A program made the position numbers and the translations under genes. Positions 19,796 to 28,746 of a stretch of DNA of 64,000 bases are shown one piece after another (the first letter of the stretch is position 1; each line of letters starts with the position of its first letter). Source of the stretch: Mycobacterium sp. URHB0044 (lineage in GTDB: Bacteria > Actinomycetota > Actinomycetes > Mycobacteriales > Mycobacteriaceae); the NCBI RefSeq assembly GCF_000620625.1, contig NZ_JIAW01000026.1, positions 1-64,000 on the forward strand, written 5' to 3'. The notes beneath the pieces were generated by a model. That model saw nothing but the letters and a program-made list of their open reading frames with translations. It had not been told where the DNA came from and did not search any database.

Positions 19796-19815
19796 CAGTG
19801 AACGACTGTACACTG
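19796..19815. promoter_or_regulatory. Candidate operator upstream of acyl-CoA dehydrogenase
   Basis: CAGTGAACGACTGTACACTG has 5-bp inverted arms (CAGTG and CACTG) with a 10-bp centre. It lies 80 bp upstream of the acyl-CoA dehydrogenase start, in the shared region with the divergent small membrane protein gene. Mycobacterial fatty-acid genes are often under TetR control, which fits, but no regulator is identified. Confidence 0.3.
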
Positions 19816-19901
19816 TGGCGTCGGCGAGAGCCAAACGTAGGTCAAAGAACCTCGGCAAGAGCCACTTTCGCTTGGGACAGCCTCATCAAGCGCACCTCGC
19901 C

Positions 19902-19931
19902 TTGACGATTATTACGGTTCACCGTAAGAAT
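19902..19931 (+). promoter_or_regulatory. Candidate promoter with embedded perfect operator palindrome
   Basis: TTGACG at 19902-19907 could be a -35 and AAGAAT at 19926-19931 a -10, 18 bp apart. Within this spacer lies TTACGGTTCACCGTAA (19912-19927), perfect 7-bp arms around TC. The first gene starts at 19940, so the transcript would be leaderless or nearly so. Binding there would block polymerase; the MarR protein encoded second in this unit is the natural candidate. Confidence 0.5.
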
Positions 19932-19939
19932 CTTCAGTC

Positions 19940-20389
19940 ATGTCGGTCCCCGTGCTGGTTTTGCTGAGCACCGTCGTCTTCCTCGCCTGCGCCTCGTTGG
20001 GAGGCGGCATCTACGAGCACCTCGTGCTGGACCCGGTCTGGCCCAGCAGGCCCGCGATCATTCAGGCCCCGCACGGCGGCGTCTCCCGTCGGCGGTTCTG
20101 GATTCCGGCGCACAGCGCGTTCGAGGTGATCCTCATCGCGGCGCTCGTCGTCACCTGGGGACAGCCGGAGGTGCGGACGGCATTGCTCGTCGCGCTCGCC
20201 GGCCACCTGGTGATGCGGGTGTGGTCGCTGGTCGACTTCGTGCCCAAGGCGGTCGTGTTCGAGAAGACCGACCCAGCGGTGATCGAGCGCGCCGATGCGG
20301 TCCGGTGGACACGTCGCAGTCTGCTCCGTCTCCCGCTCGACGCCGTTACGTGCGTGGCGACGCTCGCGGCGCTCGTGGCGGCAGCGTGA
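19940..20389 (+). CDS. Small membrane protein, DUF1772-like
   Basis: A 149-residue protein with about four hydrophobic segments (residues 4-22, 58-75, 80-98 and the C-terminus). The GGGIYEHLVLDPVW motif near the first helix resembles DUF1772/anthrone-oxygenase-like membrane proteins. The function is unknown. The next gene, a MarR regulator, begins within its stop (GTGA), so the two are co-translated. No ribosome site is seen; the start is just downstream of the proposed promoter. Confidence 0.7.
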   Translation: MSVPVLVLLSTVVFLACASLGGGIYEHLVLDPVWPSRPAIIQAPHGGVSRRRFWIPAHSAFEVILIAALVVTWGQPEVRTALLVALAGHLVMRVWSLVDFVPKAVVFEKTDPAVIERADAVRWTRRSLLRLPLDAVTCVATLAALVAAA

Positions 20390-20907
20390 CCGAAAACCGG
20401 TCACGCTCGGAACTTCTCGCGGAGTTGCAGCGGGTCGGCCGTGAGCACAGCGACGCCACGGTGCTGTTCCACTCGACGCTGGCAGCCGAAGTCGGTCTGC
20501 ACCCCACCGACTACAAGGCGCTCGGCATCCTGGACCGACTGGGCCCGATGAGCGCCGGTGAGCTGGCGCACCACACCGGGCTGGCCGCAGCGTCCGTGAC
20601 CAACCTGATCGAACGGCTGGTCACCAAGGGACTCCTGCGCCGTGAGCCCGATCCAGCCGACCGTCGTCGGGTGCTGCTGAGTGCCGAGGTCTCCCAACTC
20701 ACCGACAACGAGTTCTTTCGCTCATGGCAACGGGCGGCCACCCAGGTGTGGGAGCGTTACTCCGACACCGAACTGGCAGTCATCCTCGACTTCCTCGCCG
20801 ACACAGCCCAGCGGCTGCGCGCACGGACCGAGGCGCTGACCGCCGATGGAATGCGCCGCTCGATCAAGGGGGAACCGCGTCAGCATGCCGGACGACGAGC
20901 CGAGTGA
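20386..20907 (+). CDS. MarR-family transcriptional regulator
   Basis: A 173-residue winged-helix regulator starting at a GTG that overlaps the preceding stop. The DNA-binding part is PMSAGELAHHTGLAAASVTN followed by the wing REPDPADRRRVLL, a hallmark of MarR proteins. It probably controls its own unit through the palindrome at 19912-19927. Its last 23 bp overlap the adenylate cyclase gene, so the cyclase may be in the same transcript. Confidence 0.9.
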   Translation: MTENRSRSELLAELQRVGREHSDATVLFHSTLAAEVGLHPTDYKALGILDRLGPMSAGELAHHTGLAAASVTNLIERLVTKGLLRREPDPADRRRVLLSAEVSQLTDNEFFRSWQRAATQVWERYSDTELAVILDFLADTAQRLRARTEALTADGMRRSIKGEPRQHAGRRAE

Positions 20908-22414
20908 GCCGCGTCGGCCCTTGACGGGCCATGTCGGCATCCGCTACGCGGCGGGCCTGGTCTTCGCCCACCTTCTCACCGCGGCCGAGGTCGTCGCAGT
21001 CGTCATCTCGCTGTGCAGCCAAACATTCGGTGGCGCAAGAGTTCTGCTCAACCAGTCCAACCTCTTCCTCCTCGCGGTCGTGATGGTGGCCGGCACCATC
21101 GCCATCGGAATCGCCGGCTACTGGAGCATCGCACCGTCGTTGCGCTGGTACCTCGTCGGCGGCGAACCGGACGCCGAGCAATGCCGGGGCGCCATCAACA
21201 TCGTGCGGTTTCAGACCGCCATCCTGCTAGGTGTCTGGGCGATCAGCGGCGTGGTACTCATCGTCGCCAACCGCGACGCCGGCGTGGGTCCCGCGGTGCT
21301 GATCGCCGTTGCCGCCGCCGTGGGCGGCACCTCGTGCTTCAGCACGGCCCTGCTGTTCACCCAACGGATCTTCCGGCCGATCGTGGCGGCGGCGACGAAG
21401 GAGTTCGTCGGCCGCCAGACCGCACCGGGGGTTGCGGCGCGGCTGGGCATCATGTGGCTGCTCAACAGCGCACTGCCCGCAGCCACCATCGCGCTGTTGG
21501 TCCTCGCAAGGACCAACGGCTGGTTCCTGCCCAAGACGGCGTCGGTGGAGATCCCGGTCCTCATCCTGTCGCTGGTGTCGGTCTTTCTGGGATTCCGCGC
21601 GCTGATGCTGGTGTCACGGTCCATCTCCGACCCCGTCAGGGACGTCGTCGAGGCCATGGCCGAGGTCGAACGCGGCCACATCGGGCGAACGGTCGACGTG
21701 TACGAGCAGTCCGAGATCGGGCAGCTGCAAGGCGGATTCAACAGCATGGTGGCCGGCCTGCTCGAACGGGACCGGCTCCGTGACCTGTTCGGCCGCCACG
21801 TCGGCCCCGACGTCGTGCGGCTCGCAGAAGAGACCGACGAATCGCTCTCCGGCGAAGTTCGCGACGCCGCCATCCTGTTCATCGACCTCGCGGGATCCAC
21901 GCAGCTGCCGGCGAACCGGACCCCGCAGGAGGTGGCCGACGTGCTCAACGACTTCTTCCGGATCGTCGTCGCGGCCGTCGACGAACGCGGCGGATTGATC
22001 AACAAGTTTCAGGGTGACGCGGCGCTGGCCGTGTTCGGTGCACCGATCACCACCGTCGGGGCCGCCGACGCCGCGCTTTCCACCGCTCGGACGCTGGCCG
22101 CCAACCTGCGCACACTGCCCGTCGTCGACTTCGGCATCGGCGTATCGGCGGGCGCCGTGTTCGCAGGCAACATCGGCGCCGAGAACCGTTACGAATACAC
22201 GGTGATCGGCGATCCGGTCAACGAAGCCGCTCGGCTGGCGGACACCGCCAAGACCACACCCGGGCGAACAGCCGCGTCGGGCGCGGCGATCGAGCGCGCT
22301 GCCGATGGCGAGCGGCGGCACTGGGTGGAGCACGATTCCGTCGTCCTGCGTGGACGATCGGAGGCCACCCGGATCTCGGTGCCGCGCGGCAACGACAATG
22401 GCCACCGTGACTGA
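20885..22414 (+). CDS. Membrane adenylate cyclase, class III, HAMP-linked
   Basis: Makes cAMP from ATP at the membrane. The 509-residue protein has six hydrophobic segments in the first 240 residues, a HAMP domain (ISDPVRDVVEAMAEVERGH through GQLQGGFNSMVAGL), then a class III cyclase domain from about residue 325. The metal Asp is in LFIDLAGSTQ, the second metal Asp in NKFQGDAALAVFG, and the ATP-binding region is GDPVNEAARL. It is organised like Mycobacterium tuberculosis Rv1318c-Rv1320c. The ATG at 20885 is preferred over an upstream one inside the MarR gene. It overlaps the epoxide hydrolase start. Confidence 0.9.
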   Translation: MPDDEPSEPRRPLTGHVGIRYAAGLVFAHLLTAAEVVAVVISLCSQTFGGARVLLNQSNLFLLAVVMVAGTIAIGIAGYWSIAPSLRWYLVGGEPDAEQCRGAINIVRFQTAILLGVWAISGVVLIVANRDAGVGPAVLIAVAAAVGGTSCFSTALLFTQRIFRPIVAAATKEFVGRQTAPGVAARLGIMWLLNSALPAATIALLVLARTNGWFLPKTASVEIPVLILSLVSVFLGFRALMLVSRSISDPVRDVVEAMAEVERGHIGRTVDVYEQSEIGQLQGGFNSMVAGLLERDRLRDLFGRHVGPDVVRLAEETDESLSGEVRDAAILFIDLAGSTQLPANRTPQEVADVLNDFFRIVVAAVDERGGLINKFQGDAALAVFGAPITTVGAADAALSTARTLAANLRTLPVVDFGIGVSAGAVFAGNIGAENRYEYTVIGDPVNEAARLADTAKTTPGRTAASGAAIERAADGERRHWVEHDSVVLRGRSEATRISVPRGNDNGHRD

Positions 22415-23537
22415 GGTAAACCCGTTTCGCATCGACGTGCCCGACGACGTTCTGGTCGACCTACGCCGCCGCCTGGCCGCGACCCGCTGGCCCGAGCCCG
22501 AGTGCGTCGCAGATTGGAGCCAGGGCATCCCGCTGGAGTACACCCGCGACCTTGCGACGTACTGGGCCGACGTCTATGACTGGCGCCAGCGCGAGGCCGC
22601 ACTCAACCGCTTCGACCAGTTCACCACCGAGATCGACGGTCTCGACTTCCACTTCGTGCACCAGCGTTCACCGCACCCCGACGCGTTCCCGCTCGTCCTC
22701 ACCCATGGCTGGCCCGGCTCGATCGTCGAGTTCCAGAAGGTCATCGGCCCCCTCACCGATCCGACTGCGTACGGCGGGCGTGCCGAGGACGCCTTCCACG
22801 TGGTGTGCCCGTCGCTGCCCGGCTACGGCTTCTCCGGCAAGCCGACCGCGGCGGGCTGGGGCATTGGCAGGATCGCCAGGGCGTGGGAGACGCTGATGCT
22901 CCGTCTCGGCTACGACCGCTACGGCGCCCAGGGCGGCGACTGGGGGTCGGCGGTCACCGCCGAGATCGGTCGCAACGTCGGCCACTGCATCGGCATTCAC
23001 CTCAACATGGCGACGGGCAGGCCGCCCGCCGACTTGCACGATCCCACCGACGAAGAGAAGGAAGCGCTGGCCGCGATCACCCACCACCGGCGCTGGGGCA
23101 CCGGCTACTCCAAGCAACAGGCCACCCGACCGCAGACGGTCGGTTACGGCTTGGTGGACTCCCCCGTCGCACAGCTGGCGTGGATCGTCGAGAAGTTTTG
23201 GGCGTGGACCGATTGCGACGGCCACCCGGAGAATGCACTCAGTCGTGACGAGATGCTCGACGACGTGACGCTGTACTGGGTGACCGGCACCGGCGCATCG
23301 TCGGCACGCTTGTACTGGGAGAGCTTCGCAGCGTTCGGTTCCGGCGGTCGGGTAGAGCTTCCGACGGCAATCGCGTCCTTTCCGAAGGAGATTGGCCGGC
23401 CTCCGCGGTCGTGGTGCGAGCCCAACTACAACATCACGCATTGGACGACGATGCCGCGCGGCGGACACTTCGCCGCCTTCGAACAACCGGAACTGTTCGT
23501 CGAGGACGTCCGCCGGTTCTTCGCCACGGTGCGCTGA
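22398..23537 (+). CDS. Epoxide hydrolase, EHN-domain alpha/beta hydrolase
   Basis: Opens epoxides to diols. The 379-residue protein begins with the EHN domain (FRIDVPDDVLVDLRRRL, about residues 9-110) and continues as an alpha/beta hydrolase. The oxyanion motif is HGWPGS, the nucleophile Asp is in AQGGDWGSAV, and a late MPRGGHFAAFEQPE segment supplies the catalytic His. The ATG at 22398 overlaps the cyclase end by 17 bp; a GTG at 22407 is an alternative. The natural substrate is unknown. Confidence 0.88.
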   Translation: MATVTEVNPFRIDVPDDVLVDLRRRLAATRWPEPECVADWSQGIPLEYTRDLATYWADVYDWRQREAALNRFDQFTTEIDGLDFHFVHQRSPHPDAFPLVLTHGWPGSIVEFQKVIGPLTDPTAYGGRAEDAFHVVCPSLPGYGFSGKPTAAGWGIGRIARAWETLMLRLGYDRYGAQGGDWGSAVTAEIGRNVGHCIGIHLNMATGRPPADLHDPTDEEKEALAAITHHRRWGTGYSKQQATRPQTVGYGLVDSPVAQLAWIVEKFWAWTDCDGHPENALSRDEMLDDVTLYWVTGTGASSARLYWESFAAFGSGGRVELPTAIASFPKEIGRPPRSWCEPNYNITHWTTMPRGGHFAAFEQPELFVEDVRRFFATVR

Positions 23538-23547
23538 GCGCCGTCCC

Positions 23548-24036
23548 TCAGCCGCCTCGGCGGTTCAGCCACCAGATCCGGCTCGACAGCAGCGTGGCGA
23601 ACGCGCACCACAGCGGGTACAGCCCGAGCGCGCCCGCGGCCGTCCCGTGGGTACGCACCGCACGCCGCGTGAGATCGGAACTGCTGACCGTCAACGCGGC
23701 GGCCGCGACTGCCGAGGTGCCGAGCTTGCGGCGGCTGAAGAAGAGCCACGTCCACCCGCCGTTGAGAATCAGGTTGAGCGCCAACAACCTCGAGTAGGTC
23801 CTGGCCTCATCGTGACGTCCGTCGCCGTTGAGCTTGTCGACGGTGCTTGCCGAAACCGCGGCGATGTCGGCGTAGAGCAGCGGCCACACGATCGGAAAGG
23901 CCTGCCGGGGCGGCTGGAAACTGGGCTTGCGTAGATTTTCGTACCAGTCCGACTGGGCGGGACGGCTCGCGAGACCTCCGATCGCTGCGGTGAGCAACAC
24001 GGCAGTCGTGGTCTTGGCGAGAGTGATGGCGCGCAT
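23548..24036 (-). CDS. TspO/MBR family protein
   Basis: A 162-residue tryptophan-rich membrane protein with about five segments. The family motif WYENLRKPSFQPPRQAFPIVW is split here as LRKPSFQPP plus FPIVWPLLY, and NLILNGGWTWLFFSRR is the conserved fourth-helix region. The family binds porphyrins and is linked to stress and tetrapyrrole handling. The start ATG at 24036 follows an AAAGGAG-type site. It converges on the epoxide hydrolase gene. Confidence 0.88.
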   Translation of the reverse strand: MRAITLAKTTTAVLLTAAIGGLASRPAQSDWYENLRKPSFQPPRQAFPIVWPLLYADIAAVSASTVDKLNGDGRHDEARTYSRLLALNLILNGGWTWLFFSRRKLGTSAVAAAALTVSSSDLTRRAVRTHGTAAGALGLYPLWCAFATLLSSRIWWLNRRGG

Positions 24037-24113
24037 GTGGCGCTCCTTTCGGGGGCCAGGCCGCGTACCCGACGGGCCAGTCGGCCAAACCAGGGGTCAG
24101 GTTAGCGTGGCTC

Positions 24114-24626
24114 ATGACCAACGCACCCGAATTGCGCGTAGGCACGGCCGCCGATCTTCATCTCGTCGAGCCGCTGTGGGTGGCCGTGCACCACCGCCAC
24201 GCCGAGAGCATGCCGCAGTTGGCGCCGTACGTGAGCGACACCGCGACCTGGACCATCCGCCAGGCGCTCTATCGGGAACTGTTGGCAAAACCGGACACGC
24301 TGCTGCTGATCGCCTTCGACGGTGAGACTGCAGTCGGCTACGGACTGGCCCACGTCCTCGCGGTCGACGACACCTGGGTTCCCGACACCTGGCAGACCGG
24401 CCGGTCGATCGGCGAGATCGAGTCGCTCAGCGTACTTCCGGAGTACCGCGGAAGTGGGCTGGGTTCGGTGCTGCTCGACCGGCTCGAGACACATCTGCGC
24501 GCGAGCGGTGCCCGTGATCTGATCCTCGGGGTGCTACCCGGCAACGACCATGCGATCCGGCTGTACGAGCGACGCGGATACCGGCCGACGTGGCTCTACA
24601 TGTCGCAGTTCGAGGGCAGGGACTGA
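24114..24626 (+). CDS. GNAT-family N-acetyltransferase
   Basis: A 170-residue acetyltransferase. The acetyl-CoA-binding motif A is VLPEYRGSGLGSVLLDRL and the C-terminal motif B is LPGNDHAIRLYERRGYRPT. The substrate cannot be deduced. It is divergent from tspO (77 bp gap) and ends 4 bp before the convergent permease gene. Confidence 0.87.
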   Translation: MTNAPELRVGTAADLHLVEPLWVAVHHRHAESMPQLAPYVSDTATWTIRQALYRELLAKPDTLLLIAFDGETAVGYGLAHVLAVDDTWVPDTWQTGRSIGEIESLSVLPEYRGSGLGSVLLDRLETHLRASGARDLILGVLPGNDHAIRLYERRGYRPTWLYMSQFEGRD

Positions 24627-24630
24627 CGCC

Positions 24631-26028
24631 TCATCGCCGCTGCCGAAGCGCGCGGTAGCCACCGTAGATCGCCAGCGCGACAAGGAAGTTCACGAAGTAC
24701 GCCACGTCGGCACCGTGCCAGGCCACGGCGATCGGCCCCTGATAGATCGACGTGTTCATGAACGGGACCGCCGCGGCGTAGGCCACCACGAACGCCACCA
24801 CTGCCGCGACCGCGTCGGGCCGGCTCGTCGCCTCCACGTCCGGATCGACCGTCGCGCTTCCCCGGCTGCGGATGCGCCAGTCCACCGCGACCACGGCGAC
24901 GAACGCAGGAATCCAGTAGCTGACCACCAACAGCACGTTCTGGAACCGCCCCGCGGTGTCGGCGGAATGCAGCCAGAGGATCAATCCGAACGCCAACACC
25001 GTGACCACCACCGACGACATCGGCCTGCGCACGCGCACGCCAAGGGTCTGCAGCGCCAGCGAGCCGCTGTAGTCGTTCATCACGCCCGAGCCGATCGACG
25101 CCAGCGCGATGATCAGCAGGGCCAGCCCGCCGAGGATGCCGCCACCCATCACGGACTGCACGCCCTCGGCGGTCTGCTCGGACACCAACTCACCGGCGGC
25201 GACGCCGATGCCCTGAACGAACGTGTACGCCAGCACGATGCCGCCGAACGTATAGCCGAACACCCGCCGGCGCGACGAATCGGCGGGCAGGTAGCGGCTG
25301 AAGTCCGACGCGTAGGTCGCCCACGACACGGCCAGGCTGAACGCGATCGTCACCTCGAGGACGAAGGCCCCTGCCAGGTCGGCGCCCTGCACGGTCGGCG
25401 GGGTCACCACGTCGTGCCCGCCGACCAACTTGACCGCGAAGACGACGAACGTCAGGAATAGGACGACCGTCAGCACGGCCTGCAGCCGATGGATCACCTC
25501 GTAGCCGAAGAAGCCGACGACGCCTTGCACGCCGAGGACGATCAGCACGCCCGCCCAGAACGGGATGTCCAGCAGTACGGCCAGCGCCTCGCCGCCGAAC
25601 AGACCGACCAGCGCGTCCCAGGCGATCGAGGACAGCCACTGCAGTGCGGCGGGCAGCTTCACGGCCCCGCCGAACGCCATCCGTGCCGCGGGCAGCTGTG
25701 CAGTTCCGGTGCGCGGACCCCACGTGGAGAGGTATCCGACAACCAAGGAGCCGAGCACCGTGCCGATCACCATCGCGAGCAGGCCAAGCCAGAAGCCGAG
25801 GCCGAGCACGATCGCGAGGGCACCGGTGAAGACGCCGGTGACGTTGACCTGCGGGGCGAACCAGACGGTGAACAACCGGCTCGGCGATCCGTACCGCTGG
25901 CCGTTGCCGATGGGGGCAATGCCGTGCGTCTCCACCGACAGATCGCCGGCTCCGCTGGGCATGTGACCACTGAACGGTGGCGCGTTCAGGGCGCTCGCGG
26001 GAGGGGACGGCGTGGGGGCCTTGTTCAT
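24631..26028 (-). CDS. NCS1-type cytosine/purine permease
   Basis: A 465-residue transporter with about 12 hydrophobic segments. The N-terminal ETHGIAPIGNGQRYGSPSRL and VTGVFTGALAIVLGLGFWLG segments and the SDFSRYLP motif are typical of the NCS1 family, which imports nucleobases, hydantoins or related compounds by cation symport. Given the uracil catabolic set elsewhere in the window, a nucleobase is plausible but not shown. It is divergent from the polyamine-type ABC operon, with 262 bp between. Confidence 0.87.
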   Translation of the reverse strand: MNKAPTPSPPASALNAPPFSGHMPSGAGDLSVETHGIAPIGNGQRYGSPSRLFTVWFAPQVNVTGVFTGALAIVLGLGFWLGLLAMVIGTVLGSLVVGYLSTWGPRTGTAQLPAARMAFGGAVKLPAALQWLSSIAWDALVGLFGGEALAVLLDIPFWAGVLIVLGVQGVVGFFGYEVIHRLQAVLTVVLFLTFVVFAVKLVGGHDVVTPPTVQGADLAGAFVLEVTIAFSLAVSWATYASDFSRYLPADSSRRRVFGYTFGGIVLAYTFVQGIGVAAGELVSEQTAEGVQSVMGGGILGGLALLIIALASIGSGVMNDYSGSLALQTLGVRVRRPMSSVVVTVLAFGLILWLHSADTAGRFQNVLLVVSYWIPAFVAVVAVDWRIRSRGSATVDPDVEATSRPDAVAAVVAFVVAYAAAVPFMNTSIYQGPIAVAWHGADVAYFVNFLVALAIYGGYRALRQRR

Positions 26029-26290
26029 GCGCTCATTCGATCACGACGGCCCGCGCGGGCCGCGCCCAGCGCACGGAGAGCGGTGGTCGCCTGAGTACCT
26101 CGGCGCGGAATCTGCTTCTCGGAATCACTCAAAACGAGGGATTCCATTGTCCAGATGTAAATTCGTTGCGGAATCGCTTGCGAAGGCGGACCGGATCGGC
26201 CACAGTTTATCCACGAGCGCACGGCCACACCGGCTCATCATCCGGCGTGAACATCGGAATTTCGTCCCTGGGGACGAGGGAGGTTTCGCC

Positions 26291-27493
26291 CTGACCGGCA
26301 CACGCACCACCGCCGCCGACCACACGACGGGCAAGGACGGGGACACCCGAGACACGGGTCGCCCAGTCGTCGAGATAGACCACGTCACGAAGCGGTTCGA
26401 CGACTACGTCGCCGTGGCGGATGCGGACTTCTCCATCGCCTCGGGTGAGTTCTTCTCCATGCTCGGACCGTCGGGCTGTGGCAAGACCACGACGCTGCGA
26501 ATGATCGCCGGTTTCGAGACGCCGACCGAAGGTGCGATCCGCCTCGAAGGGGTGGACGTGTCGAGGGTCGCGCCGCACAAGCGCAACGTCAACACGGTGT
26601 TCCAGCACTATGCGCTGTTCCCGCACATGACGGTGTGGGACAACGTCGCGTACGGGCCGCGGAGCATGAAGAAGGACAAGGGCGAGGTCAGTCGTCGCGT
26701 CGACGAGATCCTCGACATCGTCCGGCTCGCGGACTTCGCCAAGCGCAAGCCCGCCCAGTTGTCGGGTGGCCAGCAGCAGCGCGTCGCACTGGCCCGTGCC
26801 TTGGTCAACTACCCAAGCGCGTTGTTGCTCGACGAGCCGCTCGGCGCGCTCGACCTGAAACTGCGGCACGCGATGCAATTCGAGCTCAAGCGGATCCAGC
26901 GCGAGGTCGGCATCACGTTCGTGTACGTGACGCACGATCAGGAGGAAGCGCTGACGATGAGTGACCGCATTGCGGTCATGAACGCGGGCAACGTCGAACA
27001 GATCGGTTCTCCCACCGAGATCTACGACCAGCCCTCGACGGTGTTCGTCGCGAACTTCATCGGCCAGGCCAACCTGTGGGCCGGTCGCCAGACCCGGCTC
27101 GACGGTGACGTCGCCGAGATCGAGGTGCTCGGCACGACGATTCGGGCGCGGCCGGGAACGACCCGAATCGAGCCGGGCGGCCACGCCACCTTGATGGTGC
27201 GGCCCGAACGCGTGCGGGTGTCGATGGAGCAGCCCGCCGGCAGTGTCGTGTCGGTGCGGGCCACCGTGACCGATCTGACGTTCCAGGGCCCGGTCGTGCG
27301 GCTCTCACTGGCCGCGCCCGACGGCTCGCCCGTGCTTGCCCACATCGGTGCCGAACAGGAGCTGCCGCTGCTGCGCCCCGGTGACGAGGTGTACGTCTGC
27401 TGGGCAACCGAAGCCTCACTGGTGCTGCCCGCCGCCGACATTCCCACGACCGAGGATCTCGAGGAGATGCTCGACGCACCTGACACGCCCTAG
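26291..27493 (+). CDS. potA: Polyamine-type ABC transporter ATP-binding protein
   Basis: A 400-residue ATPase. Walker A is GPSGCGKTTT, the signature LSGGQQQRVALARAL, Walker B LLLDEPLGALDLKLR and the switch region VYVTHDQEEA. A C-terminal TOBE-like domain (MVRPERVRVS) follows. No ATG or GTG lies in frame before the Walker domain; the best start is CTG at 26291, 7 bp after a GGGAGG site. A TTG at 26147 after GAGGG is possible but adds about 48 unlikely residues. First gene of a four-gene importer operon. Confidence 0.85.
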   Translation: MTGTRTTAADHTTGKDGDTRDTGRPVVEIDHVTKRFDDYVAVADADFSIASGEFFSMLGPSGCGKTTTLRMIAGFETPTEGAIRLEGVDVSRVAPHKRNVNTVFQHYALFPHMTVWDNVAYGPRSMKKDKGEVSRRVDEILDIVRLADFAKRKPAQLSGGQQQRVALARALVNYPSALLLDEPLGALDLKLRHAMQFELKRIQREVGITFVYVTHDQEEALTMSDRIAVMNAGNVEQIGSPTEIYDQPSTVFVANFIGQANLWAGRQTRLDGDVAEIEVLGTTIRARPGTTRIEPGGHATLMVRPERVRVSMEQPAGSVVSVRATVTDLTFQGPVVRLSLAAPDGSPVLAHIGAEQELPLLRPGDEVYVCWATEASLVLPAADIPTTEDLEEMLDAPDTP

Positions 27494-27543
27494 CGGTCGA
27501 AACCCCTTCCCCGCCGACGGATTCAGAAAGGCACCTCCCTGCC

Positions 27544-28746
27544 ATGGCCAATGAAATCAACCCCGAGCTCATCGCGCAGTTCGCCAAAGCCCGGACCTCC
27601 CGTCGGCGGTTCCTCGGCGGAAGTGCCGCTGCTGCAGCGGCACTCGCGCTCGGCGGGGCGACGCTCGCGGCGTGCGGCTCCAAGGACAGCACCACGAGTT
27701 CGAGCGGCTCGTCGGCGGCACCGCCGCCGGACGACGGCGCACCCGCGAAGGGCAATCTGCGCATCTCGAACTGGCCGCTGTACATGGCCGACGGCTTCGT
27801 CGCAGCCTTCCAGAAGGCCAGCGGAATCACCGTGGACTACAAGGAAGACTTCAACGACAACGAGGAGTGGTTCGCCAAGAACAAGGATCCGTTGTCGCGC
27901 AAGCAGGACATCGGCGCGGACCTCGTGGTGCCGACGCAGTTCATGGCGCTTCGGTTGAAGGGCCTCGGCTGGCTCAACGAGATCAGCGACACCCGTGTGC
28001 CGAACAAGAAGAACCTGCGGCCCGACCTGTTGAACGACAAGTCCGACCCGGGCCGCAAGTTCACCGCGCCGTACATGACCGGCATGGTCGGGTTGGCGTA
28101 CAACAAGGCCGCCACGAAACGAGCCATCACCAAGATCGACGACCTGTGGGATCCCGCCTTCAAGGGCAAGGTCAGCCTGCTCTCCGACATGCAGGACGGC
28201 CTCGGCATGATCATGACCTCGCAGGGCGGCGACATCGCCAACCCGACCATGGAGGCGGTCCAGAAGGCGGTCGATCTGGTCAAGGAGCAGAAGGACAAGG
28301 GTCAGATCCGGCGCTTCACCGGCAACGACTACGCCGACGACCTTGCAGCAGGCAACATCGTTGTCGCGCAAGCATATTCGGGTGACGTTGTCCAGTTGCA
28401 GGCCGACAATCCCGACCTGCAGTTCGTCATCCCGGAGTCCGGCGGCGACTGGTTCATCGACACCCAGGTGATCCCGTATACGACCGAGAATCAGCATGCC
28501 GCCGAGGCGTGGATCGACTACGTCTACGACCGGGTGAACTACGCCAAGTTGGTCGCCTTCACGCAGTACGTGCCCGTGTTGTCGGACATGACCGACGAGC
28601 TCAACAAGATCGATCCGAAGCTCGGCGCCAACCCGCTGATCAACGTCTCGGATGCCGACAAGGCGAAACTGCACACCTGGGCGGCGCTCACCGACGAGCA
28701 GACCCAGCAGTTCAACACCGCGTACGCCAGCGTCACCGGTAGCTAA
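27544..28746 (+). CDS. potD: Polyamine-type ABC substrate-binding lipoprotein
   Basis: A 400-residue extracytoplasmic binding protein. The N-terminus has a twin-arginine motif (SRRRFLGGSAAA) and then a lipobox ATLAACGS, so Tat export and lipid anchoring are predicted. The mature part starts with NLRISNWPLYM, the PotD/PotF family opening, and carries YMTGMVGLAYNK and ESGGDWFIDTQVI. Spermidine, putrescine or a related cation is the likely ligand. It lies 50 bp after potA and abuts potB. Confidence 0.88.
   Translation: MANEINPELIAQFAKARTSRRRFLGGSAAAAAALALGGATLAACGSKDSTTSSSGSSAAPPPDDGAPAKGNLRISNWPLYMADGFVAAFQKASGITVDYKEDFNDNEEWFAKNKDPLSRKQDIGADLVVPTQFMALRLKGLGWLNEISDTRVPNKKNLRPDLLNDKSDPGRKFTAPYMTGMVGLAYNKAATKRAITKIDDLWDPAFKGKVSLLSDMQDGLGMIMTSQGGDIANPTMEAVQKAVDLVKEQKDKGQIRRFTGNDYADDLAAGNIVVAQAYSGDVVQLQADNPDLQFVIPESGGDWFIDTQVIPYTTENQHAAEAWIDYVYDRVNYAKLVAFTQYVPVLSDMTDELNKIDPKLGANPLINVSDADKAKLHTWAALTDEQTQQFNTAYASVTGS

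Noticed and set aside
26147..26290. TTG start at 26147 for the polyamine-type ATPase
   Set aside because: It has a GAGGG site but would add about 48 basic, unconserved-looking residues before a typical ATPase N-terminus.
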